Source: CAIXOZ01 sp046091285 (GTDB taxonomy: Bacteria; Cyanobacteriota; Cyanobacteriia; PCC-6307; Cyanobiaceae). From it: 13,243 nt of DNA. The DNA lies in contig JBJTBH010000132.1 of assembly GCA_046091285.1 (NCBI GenBank), positions 1 through 13,243 of the forward strand. The letters are read 5' to 3'. Below the pieces are notes generated by a model, which was not told the DNA's origin, did no database searches, and saw nothing but the letters and a program-made list of their open reading frames with translations. The translations under genes were made by a program, and so were the position numbers. Below are positions 1 to 5,905 of the stretch, in pieces (the stretch's first letter is position 1; every line of letters starts with the position of its first letter).

Positions 1-183
1 TCCCATGGGATCGATTCAGATAGCCGTTTGAGCACCGGCTTTTTATCCTGGAGCTTGGCGACTCTTTGCTGTTCGTCCCAAAAGCCTCTCTGGCCCACGC
101 CTTGCTCGCAATTGCTTCATCAGATTATAAGCGGAAAACACACTGAATCAAGCTCTATTTCAATTTTTCGAGGTGCCCTGAAG
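1..183. other. Non-coding stretch downstream of pstB
   Basis: No convincing gene is seen here. The stretch is visibly more AT-rich than the rest of the window. It starts with a 10-bp palindrome (TCCCATGGGA, 1-10) and carries a promoter-like element on the minus strand (separate entry). The minus strand after that promoter has an ATG at 120, but the frame closes after 25 codons and resembles nothing I know. A small hairpin (AGCCG/CGGCT) can form around 24-42. It may be the start of an RNA or of a gene beyond the left edge. Confidence 0.5.
124..151 (-). promoter_or_regulatory. Sigma70-type promoter pointing left
   Basis: Read on the minus strand, TTGATT (151-146) is followed after 16 bp by a perfect TATAAT (129-124), predicting a transcription start near 117. 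The -10 is a full consensus match and the -35 matches at 4 of 6 positions. It sits about 30 bp past the pstB stop codon, so it would start a new transcript running off the left edge rather than serve the pst genes. The base match is seen directly; function is inferred. Confidence 0.5.
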
Positions 184-990
184 TCAGCCGAAACGGCCGC
201 TGACATAATCCATGGTCGCCCGCTGGCTGGGCCTGTTGAAAATCTGTTCGGTTTCGTCGTATTCGACCAGATAACCGACTTTTCCCGTTCCTCCTTCCTG
301 GGCTTCGGCGTTGAAGAATGCAGTGCGATCGGAGACACGAACGGCCTGCTGCATGTTGTGGGTGACGATCACGATCGTGTAGCTCTTTTTGAGCTCGTGC
401 ATCATCTCTTCGATCTTCAGCGTGCTGATCGGATCGAGGGCGGAACAGGGTTCATCCATCAGGATCACCTCCGGTTCGATGGCGATGGCGCGGGCGATGC
501 AGAGCCTCTGCTGCTGGCCGCCCGAGAGGGCATAGCCGCTCTCTTTCAGTTTGTCCTTGGCTTCATCCCAGAGCGCCGCTTTTCGAAGGGAGCGTTCCAC
601 CAGTTCATCCATGTCGCCACGAAATCCATTGATTCGAGCACCGAAAGCAATGTTTTCATAAATTGATTTTGGGAAAGGATTGGGTTTTTGAAACACCATC
701 CCAATGCGTCGTCTCACTTCAACTGGATCAACTTTAGGATGATAGAGATCTTCCCCATTGAAAACGACGCGACCACGTAGTTGACAGCCTTCGATCAGAT
801 CGTTCATCCTGTTCAGAGAACGGAGAACTGTCGATTTGCCGCATCCTGACGGACCAATGAATGCGGTGACCTGGCCGCGAGGAATGTCGAGATAGACGTT
901 TCTGACGGCCTCAAAACTCCCATAGCTGATCGTCACATCTTCGAGGGACAGACAGCTGAGGGCTGTTGTGGTGGTAGCGGTCATCGTCAT
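184..990 (-). CDS. pstB: Phosphate ABC transporter ATP-binding protein PstB
   Basis: PstB is the cytoplasmic ATPase of the PstSCAB importer and hydrolyses ATP to drive inorganic phosphate uptake through PstC-PstA. The 268-residue product has every ABC ATPase motif: Walker A GPSGCGKST at 46-54, Q-loop Gln101 in VFQKPNPFP, signature LSGGQQQR at 155-162, Walker B VILMDEP at 175-181 and switch His211. The length is normal for the family. The first ATG (990) is used; an in-frame ATG two codons later (984) is an alternative, and neither has a strong Shine-Dalgarno. It follows pstA after a 104-bp gap in the same direction, so it is probably the last gene of a pstC-pstA-pstB operon, although the gap could hold processing or regulatory sites. 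The identification is very secure. Confidence 0.97.
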   Translation of the reverse strand: MTMTATTTTALSCLSLEDVTISYGSFEAVRNVYLDIPRGQVTAFIGPSGCGKSTVLRSLNRMNDLIEGCQLRGRVVFNGEDLYHPKVDPVEVRRRIGMVFQKPNPFPKSIYENIAFGARINGFRGDMDELVERSLRKAALWDEAKDKLKESGYALSGGQQQRLCIARAIAIEPEVILMDEPCSALDPISTLKIEEMMHELKKSYTIVIVTHNMQQAVRVSDRTAFFNAEAQEGGTGKVGYLVEYDETEQIFNRPSQRATMDYVSGRFG

Positions 991-1094
991 GGCGTGAGAT
1001 GGGCTTGAAAGAAGGGGAGAATCGGGTCGTTGTCCGGGTTAGGAAGAAGAAGGAGCAGGGCTCGGATCTGGTGCCGGCCTTGTCATGATTGCCA

Positions 1095-2084
1095 TCATCG
1101 TGCGGCGAACCTCGCCAGCCAGCGGGCGATAAGATTGGCTCCCAGGATCATGATCACCAGGATGAAGGATGCCGCCCAGGCAAGGGATTGCAGTTCTGGA
1201 TAGGGAGTGGTGGCGAAGTTATAGATCAGCACCGACAGGCTGGCGATCGGATTGAGCAGGGGATCCTTGACCATCGCCAGACGATCCAGAAGGCTGGTAT
1301 CTGAACTGAGAATCGTGTCAGGCCAGGGCCAGTAACTTGAAAACAGGGCTGTGAAGATGAGCGGTGCCGTTTCACCGGCGGCCCGGGCGATGCCCAGAAC
1401 CACGCCTGTGGCGATCGGTGTGAAGGCTGCCGGCAGGGTGATCCGGATCACAGTGGTGAATTTCGATGCGCCGACACCGATCGCTCCCCAGCGGAGTTCG
1501 TCGTGGACGAGCTTCAGGCCTTCATCGGTGGTCTTGATGATCGTCGGCAACATCAGGATCGCCAGGGCCATCCCGCCCGCCAGACCGCTGTAGCTCTGAC
1601 CGAATACCACTCTGGTCTTGACGATCAACGCATAGATGAAGACGCCACAGATGATGGAAGGAACACCCGAGAGCACATTGGTGCCAAAGCGCACAAACTG
1701 TTTCAGGGCTTTGGCGAATCGCCCACCCTGGGAGAATTCGGCCAGATAGATGCCACCGCCAACGCCTACCGGAATCGCCAGGCAGGCGGCGATGGTGGTC
1801 ACGAGAAAGGTTCCAAGAATGGCGTTGCCGATACCACCGACATTGCCCATGCCCGGTGCCGGAGGCAGTTCGGTGAACAACTTCACACTGATCAGCTGCC
1901 CCCCTTTGACCAGCACATAGGCCAGCACCATCACCAGCGGCAGCACCGCCACGATCGCTGCCAGGGCTACAAGCCCGGTCATCAAGGTGTTCCAGAGATT
2001 TCGCGTCAGCCTGGCATCAAAGGTGAGATTTCTCCGTTCAAAAGCACCCGCTTGCGGTTGCAGATTGTTATGGGTGTTATCCAT
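1095..2084 (-). CDS. pstA: Phosphate ABC transporter permease PstA
   Basis: PstA is one of the two membrane permeases that form the phosphate channel of the Pst importer. From ATG 2084 the product has 329 residues with about six hydrophobic segments, the first near residues 36-60. The cytoplasmic EAA loop that docks on PstB is visible around residues 197-220 (ELRWGAIGVGASKF followed by a Leu-Pro-Ala-Ala stretch), and the conserved ARAAGETAPL follows at about 233-242. An upstream in-frame ATG at 2126 would add 14 residues (starting MGRQKTEP) but lies wholly inside the end of pstC. The 2084 start leaves a tidy 5-bp gap after the pstC stop, so I prefer it. Tight spacing implies cotranscription and possibly translational coupling with pstC. 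Confidence 0.95.
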   Translation of the reverse strand: MDNTHNNLQPQAGAFERRNLTFDARLTRNLWNTLMTGLVALAAIVAVLPLVMVLAYVLVKGGQLISVKLFTELPPAPGMGNVGGIGNAILGTFLVTTIAACLAIPVGVGGGIYLAEFSQGGRFAKALKQFVRFGTNVLSGVPSIICGVFIYALIVKTRVVFGQSYSGLAGGMALAILMLPTIIKTTDEGLKLVHDELRWGAIGVGASKFTTVIRITLPAAFTPIATGVVLGIARAAGETAPLIFTALFSSYWPWPDTILSSDTSLLDRLAMVKDPLLNPIASLSVLIYNFATTPYPELQSLAWAASFILVIMILGANLIARWLARFAAR

Positions 2085-2089
2085 TGGTT

Positions 2090-3046
2090 TCACTGGTAGC
2101 GAAGGCTCAGTTTTTTGACGACCCATTGCGCCAGAATGTTCACAATCAAGGTGAGCAGCATCAGCACCAATGAGGCATACATCAGCGAGCTCACCTGGCT
2201 GCCATCGGCTTCTCCAAACTGGTTGGCAAGCATCGATGAAATCGTGTTGCCTGGGGCCAGTAGTGAGAGGCTGAAATTATTGGAATTTCCAATGATCATT
2301 GTGACAGCCATTGTTTCTCCCATCGCCCGTCCCAGCGCCAGCATCACGCCGCCGGTGATGCCGGAGATCGCTGCTGGCAGGATCACGTGGCAGATCGCCC
2401 CCCAGCGTGTCGTCCCGACGCCATAGGCCGCCTGCCTCAGTTCCCGTGGCACCTGATGCAGGGCATCACGGGAAATCGCTGTGATGATCGGCAGGATCAT
2501 CACCACCAGGATCAGGATCGCCGGCGCCATGCCCGGCCCCTGGGGTTCGGTGTCAAAGAAGGGCAGCCAACCAAAGCTGGTGTAGAGCCAGGTCAGAAAC
2601 GGTCGGATGGCCGGCTCCATCACAAAGATCGCCCAGAGGCCCAGCACCACTGAAGGAATGGCGGCCAGCAGTTCCACCATCAGACCGATCAGACTGCTGA
2701 TCCGTTTCGGGATCAGGTTCTCGGTGATGAAGATCGCGGTTCCAACCCCGAGCGGTACAGCGATGGCGAGGGCGAGAAGCGAGCTCACCAGCGTCCCGTA
2801 GATCGCTGTGAAGGCTCCGTAATCATCATTGACGGGATCCCAGGCTGAGGTGGTCAGGAAGGACAACCCGTACTGGTGAATGGCCGGACCCGATTCCTGC
2901 ACGATGATGCGCAGAATCCAGAGCAGGATGATGCCGACGCTGCAGGCCAGTGTCGTCACCAGCAGCCGGAATCCCCGATCGAGCATCCGTTCGCTGAACT
3001 GCCGCTTCCGATTGCGGAACAGTTGCTCCTCCACGGTCGTGTTCAT
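2090..3046 (-). CDS. pstC: Phosphate ABC transporter permease PstC
   Basis: PstC pairs with PstA to make the transmembrane pore for phosphate uptake. The 318-residue product starts with a hydrophilic N-terminus (MNTTVEEQLFRNRKRQ), then a membrane segment at about 27-50 and further segments near 83-107, 115-143, 173-192, 226-250 and 285-310. The EAA loop is seen at about 201-224 (RELRQAAYGVGTTRWGAI then a Leu-Pro-Ala-Ala), followed by the family motif GRAMGETMAVTM at 239-250. The reading frame stays open upstream to 4480, but that extension runs antisense through the CDF gene and has no Pst similarity, so the start is placed at 3046. This is the first gene of the pstCAB cluster. In this family expression usually responds to phosphate starvation through a PhoB/SphR-type regulator; I see only weak Pho-box-like sequence upstream. 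Confidence 0.96.
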   Translation of the reverse strand: MNTTVEEQLFRNRKRQFSERMLDRGFRLLVTTLACSVGIILLWILRIIVQESGPAIHQYGLSFLTTSAWDPVNDDYGAFTAIYGTLVSSLLALAIAVPLGVGTAIFITENLIPKRISSLIGLMVELLAAIPSVVLGLWAIFVMEPAIRPFLTWLYTSFGWLPFFDTEPQGPGMAPAILILVVMILPIITAISRDALHQVPRELRQAAYGVGTTRWGAICHVILPAAISGITGGVMLALGRAMGETMAVTMIIGNSNNFSLSLLAPGNTISSMLANQFGEADGSQVSSLMYASLVLMLLTLIVNILAQWVVKKLSLRYQ

Positions 3047-3189
3047 CGCTTGGCAGCAGGAAGAGCAGAGGGAATCACGCCGATCGGGCAGTCTCCACAG
3101 GCAACCGTAAGGGAGGCCGTGCACCTCTGCCCTAAATTGGGGTAAAGGACGAGCCGCTGGCAAGCGTCTGCGCGATCTTTGCATCTCTT

Positions 3190-3227
3190 TTCCCCGGATC
3201 GGCCCGGTAGTTCCCCGGATCGGCCCG
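3190..3227. repeat. 17-bp direct repeat, 21-bp period
   Basis: TTCCCCGGATCGGCCCG occurs at 3190-3206 and again, identical, at 3211-3227, separated by GTAG. The 21-bp spacing is two turns of B-DNA, so both copies face the same side of the helix, as expected of a tandem binding site. The second copy runs straight into the palindrome at 3224-3239. Function is unknown. Confidence 0.7.
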
Positions 3228-3239
3228 ATCGCGATCGGG
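3224..3239. repeat. 16-bp perfect palindrome CCCGATCGCGATCGGG
   Basis: The sequence CCCGATCGCGATCGGG is its own reverse complement over all 16 bases, with no spacer. It could be an operator for a dimeric regulator of pstC or the CDF gene. It shares the CGATCG flavour of HIP1-type sequences but is not the HIP1 octamer GCGATCGC. Confidence 0.65.
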
Positions 3240-3529
3240 AGGGTTCTGCCCGTGCCCGCGTCAGGCTGATCTGAACGCTGCTTCAAGGCCTTCGGTCTCC
3301 TCCCCTCGCGATCGGTTGTTTTTGATCGGAATGGGTCTGTTCCCACCCGGACGGTTCCGTTTCCCTCCGGGCCGCTCTGATCCGGGCCGTGGTCTTGGCC
3401 TTGGCTTGGCTTGGCCATGGTCTGGCTCGACCCGTCACCCGATCTCGCGGGCGGATCTCGCCGGCGACGTGGACCTTCCCGATGCGCTTTCTTAGACTCC
3501 GATTGCAGCGTGGGACGTTCAGGGTCGCG

Positions 3530-4501
3530 ATGGGTAACGAGCAGCTCCCACCCCCGCCCTCTGACACCGCTCCTCGCCATCCGGCGGTCGAGATTCAGCG
3601 TCAGCCGCATCCCAGGCAACATCAGCACCGTCCCGGTTCTCCGGCCGCTTTTCGCTGGAGCATCCTTCTCAATGCCGCCCTCTCCGGGCTGCAGCTGGCC
3701 ATCGGTCTCGGGTTTCACTCCCTCGCCCTGGTGGGTGACGCCGTGCACAACCTCGGGGATGTGGCAGGGCTTCTTCTGGGTTGGGGCGCTGAACATCTGA
3801 GCACCCGTCCCACCAACGGGCGTTATACCTACGGCTATGGCCGCAGCACCCAGCTGGCCTCGCTGCTCAATGCCGTTCTGATCCTGATGGCTGCCGCCGT
3901 CGTCATCGTCGAAGGCATTCAGCGCTGTTTTCATCCGGTGGCGGTCGAGGGACCTCCGGTGATCGCGGCGGCCGCCTGCGGCATCGTCGTCAATCTTCTG
4001 TCGGCGCGTCTGTTCGGCAACGACCATCACCACGATCTCAACCGTCAGGTGGCGGTCATTCACCTGCTCACCGATGCGGCGGTCTCGGCGGCCGTTCTGA
4101 TCAGCGCCGCCCTGGTCACCCTCACCGGCTGGAACTGGCTCGATGCGGCCACGGCCATCGGTGTCGGTCTGGCGGTTGCCTGGAGTGGCTGGGATCTGTT
4201 GCGGGAAGCGTTGCGCGTGGCACTCGATGCCGTTCCCCGCGAGGTCGATCTGGCGGCTGTGCATCAGGCCCTGGCCTCTCTGCCCGGGGTCTGTGATGTG
4301 CATCATCTTCACGTCTGGGCGATCAGCACCTCCCAGACCGCTCTCACCGCCCATGTCCAGCGTCGTGTGGGCGTGCTTGATGACATGGATCTTCTTCATC
4401 AGGCCAAGGCACGCCTGGCCCATCTCGGTATTGCCCACAGCACGATTCAGCTTGAACCGGCCGCTGATCCGGAGCTTCACGCGTCAGCTTCCTGCACCTG
4501 A
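3530..4501 (+). CDS. CDF-family divalent cation (zinc-type) efflux transporter
   Basis: This is a cation diffusion facilitator, expected to export Zn2+ (possibly Co2+ or Cd2+) from the cytoplasm in exchange for protons as a homodimer. The 323-residue protein begins with a Pro/His-rich hydrophilic tail, then six membrane helices between about 43 and 233, then a cytoplasmic ferredoxin-like domain to about 310. Helix 2 contains GDAVHNLGD with His73 and Asp77, and helix 5 contains HLLTD with His178 and Asp182. This HxxxD/HxxxD pair is the arrangement of zinc-type members such as ZitB and CzcD. A His-rich loop NDHHHD (164-169) lies between helices 4 and 5. Earlier in-frame ATGs (3389, 3482) add unrelated basic sequence, so 3530 is preferred. 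Metal specificity is inference. Confidence 0.93.
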   Translation: MGNEQLPPPPSDTAPRHPAVEIQRQPHPRQHQHRPGSPAAFRWSILLNAALSGLQLAIGLGFHSLALVGDAVHNLGDVAGLLLGWGAEHLSTRPTNGRYTYGYGRSTQLASLLNAVLILMAAAVVIVEGIQRCFHPVAVEGPPVIAAAACGIVVNLLSARLFGNDHHHDLNRQVAVIHLLTDAAVSAAVLISAALVTLTGWNWLDAATAIGVGLAVAWSGWDLLREALRVALDAVPREVDLAAVHQALASLPGVCDVHHLHVWAISTSQTALTAHVQRRVGVLDDMDLLHQAKARLAHLGIAHSTIQLEPAADPELHASASCT

Positions 4502-4760
4502 AAGCGTCGCTTCGTTGAGGCTTTTCCTGCGCCTTCCGGTTGACCAGGGTCCGGTTTCTGTTTCTCCCCCATCCCCATGGCCAGACCTTCCGGCAACGTT
4601 GATCGGCCTCCGTCAGCGTTCCTCTCTGTCCTGATCGGTTGTCGTTGTCCTTGTCAGAATCTGGTCTTTTTCAGCAGATTGACAGCAGATCTGCGTTGGC
4701 AATCGAAGGGAATAAGCATGCTTCCGGTCGGATACTTCAATGGTCTGTTCCGGTGTTTCC
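4502..4760. other. Leader region upstream of cyAbrB gene
   Basis: There is no gene here. The region contains an 8-bp direct repeat CAGCAGAT at 4672-4679 and 4683-4690 (11-bp period) whose second copy is part of a 10-bp palindrome, GCAGATCTGC (4685-4694). A TTGACA hexamer lies across the repeat junction (4679-4684), but I see no good -10 at the right distance; GATACT at 4731-4736 is too far away to pair with it. The promoter of the cyAbrB gene is presumably in this stretch. Confidence 0.4.
4672..4694. repeat. Tandem CAGCAGAT repeat with overlapping palindrome
   Basis: Two copies of CAGCAGAT are separated by TGA, giving an 11-bp period, about one helical turn. The second copy overlaps the palindrome GCAGATCTGC. 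The spacing and position, about 70-90 bp before the cyAbrB start, suit an operator. The sequence does not match a Pho, NtcA or LexA consensus that I know. Confidence 0.4.
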
Positions 4761-5261
4761 ATGCTCACAGGTTCGTCTTTACTGGCACGGGTTCGTGAAC
4801 TTGGATCCATTCCGAGATCCGATCTCGTCCGAGCCTGTGGTTATGTCGGCCTCACCAGAGACGGGACGGAGAGGCTGAACTACACGGCCTTTTATGAGGC
4901 CCTGCTGGAGGCCAAGGGCATGCATTTCGGGCGGCGTCCGACCGGCCGTTCTGTGGATCGTTCCAGGCTCGGCAGACGCCTCACCCACACCACCAAGGTC
5001 CACTTCAATGGCAATCTGATGGTGGGCAGCGCCTATACCTCTCTGCTCGATCTCAAGCCGGGGGACACCTTCCTGATTCAGATCGAACCGTCCAGGGGTG
5101 ACCGGCAACGCGGTCAGATTCGCCTGCTGCCCCGCAGCCCTGGTGCCCGGGTCGGTGACCCTGGTGAGGCCATGGCCGCTGACACGGCCGTTCCCGAGGT
5201 CGTGTCGGGAGGGTTGCGAGGCCCTCGGGGGGAAGGGTCCCGTGAGGCCGGCGACGCGTGA
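4761..5261 (+). CDS. Cyanobacterial AbrB-like transcriptional regulator (cyAbrB)
   Basis: cyAbrB proteins are DNA-binding regulators confined largely to cyanobacteria, where members influence carbon/nitrogen metabolism and hydrogenase genes. The 166-residue product shows the hallmark N-terminus (MLTGSSLLARVRELG, then SDLVRACGYV and ERLNYTAFYEALLEAKG through about residue 53). The swapped-hairpin AbrB domain follows at about 74-124 (TTKVHFNGNLMVGSAYTSLL, then DLKPGD). Cys26 is the only cysteine; a conserved cysteine of Synechocystis AbrB2 is reported to be redox-sensitive, and this may be its equivalent. The start at 4761 is set by homology; an upstream in-frame ATG (4740) adds seven non-family residues. 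Odd point: a roughly 40-residue Gly/Arg/Glu-rich tail (about 125-166) extends past the DNA-binding domain. The gene lies upstream of the UmuD-like gene in the same direction. Confidence 0.92.
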   Translation: MLTGSSLLARVRELGSIPRSDLVRACGYVGLTRDGTERLNYTAFYEALLEAKGMHFGRRPTGRSVDRSRLGRRLTHTTKVHFNGNLMVGSAYTSLLDLKPGDTFLIQIEPSRGDRQRGQIRLLPRSPGARVGDPGEAMAADTAVPEVVSGGLRGPRGEGSREAGDA

Positions 5262-5309
5262 GACCTCGCCCCATCCCAGTCCCCGTCCGGGGCATCTCCA
5301 GCATTCAGC

Positions 5310-5325
5310 AGTGCATTTGTACTAT
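5310..5325 (+). promoter_or_regulatory. LexA (SOS) box overlapping a -10-like TACTAT
   Basis: AGTGCATTTGTACT (5310-5323) matches the cyanobacterial LexA-box consensus RGTACNNNDGTWCB at all defined positions but one (G for A in the left half-site). TACTAT (5320-5325), a plausible -10 element, overlaps its right half, the usual geometry for repression. It lies about 90 bp before the chosen start of the UmuD-like gene. SOS control is inferred from the match together with the identity of the downstream gene. Confidence 0.6.
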
Positions 5326-5413
5326 GACCAGGTCGTTGCCCTGGTCTGTCGTGGCCCGGTCTTCCCGTCTCCGTCTCCCTGTGTCCGGCTCCGATGGTTC
5401 AGGCCCTCCCGCC

Positions 5414-5890
5414 ATGGCCGCCGCCGCGCCCCTGCCCCTGCGGCGGCACCATTCGCGGCGGCCGCTGCCCCTGGCCCTTGAGGCCGTCTCTGCCGGTTTT
5501 CCCAGTCCTGCCGACGATTACATCGAGACCCAGAGCGATCTCCATGATCTGCTGGTCACCTCGCCGGCCAGCACCTTCTTCATGCGGGCCAGTGGCGATG
5601 CCATGGCCGCCGCCGGAATCTTTCATGGTGACCTTCTGGTGATCGATCGCAGCGTCGAGGCCCGCCCCGGTCGCTATGTGGTCTGCACGCACGCCGGCGC
5701 CTTTCTGCTCAGGCGCCTGGAAGGGCGGCCACCGCGGCTATGGCTGGTGGCCCTGGATGGCCTGACCCCGGCCATTCCCCTGGGTCAGGGCGGTGACGCC
5801 GAACTCTGGGGGGTGGTTGTGCATGCGGTGCATCACCTGCCGGCCGGCCGTGCTGCCATTCCGTCCGGGACTGCCACAATGCCGGGATAG
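5414..5890 (+). CDS. UmuD-like S24-family protein with Lys-to-Arg at the catalytic dyad
   Basis: UmuD is the DNA polymerase V accessory protein that self-cleaves during the SOS response. From ATG 5414 the 158-residue product aligns along the whole E. coli UmuD pattern: PLALEAVSAGFPSPADDYIE includes the Ala27-Gly28 cleavage bond (Cys24-Gly25 in UmuD), RASGDAM carries nucleophile Ser60, and the end reads WGVVVHAVHHL. The general-base lysine (UmuD Lys97 in EFTVKKL) is replaced: the aligned segment is AFLLRRL, so Arg100-Arg101 stand where Lys-Lys is expected. Self-cleavage may therefore be lost or altered. An earlier in-frame ATG (5324) overlaps the LexA box and -10, so 5414 is preferred. No umuC is adjacent. 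A general LexA-fold domain protein is the alternative name. Family call firm, activity uncertain. Confidence 0.85.
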   Translation: MAAAAPLPLRRHHSRRPLPLALEAVSAGFPSPADDYIETQSDLHDLLVTSPASTFFMRASGDAMAAAGIFHGDLLVIDRSVEARPGRYVVCTHAGAFLLRRLEGRPPRLWLVALDGLTPAIPLGQGGDAELWGVVVHAVHHLPAGRAAIPSGTATMPG

Positions 5891-5905
5891 GGCCTGTCGC
5901 TCTCC

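Larger units (their letters stand above)
3047..3529. other. Divergent intergenic region between pstC and CDF gene
   Basis: This 483-bp gap has no convincing gene and must hold both divergent promoters. On the minus strand about 85-100 bp before pstC, CTTTACCCCAATTTAGG (3147-3131) has one half resembling the cyanobacterial Pho-box unit CTTAACC, but the second half matches poorly. Farther up there is a tandem pair of a 17-bp sequence and a 16-bp palindrome (separate entries). The remainder is GC-rich. Long open frames here on both strands look like composition artefacts. Confidence 0.5.

Noticed and set aside
28..666. 212-codon plus-strand open frame opposite pstB
   Set aside because: Its body is the antisense shadow of PstB, which has every ABC ATPase motif. 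No independent support.
3047..4480. Open frame extending pstC upstream to make a 796-residue protein
   Set aside because: The added part runs antisense through the CDF gene, is Gly/Arg/Gln-rich like composition-driven frames, and has no Pst similarity. PstC homology starts at 3046.
4501..4525. AAAGC...GCTTTT inverted repeat after the CDF gene as a terminator
   Set aside because: Only a 5-bp stem with a 14-nt loop and four T residues; too weak to call.
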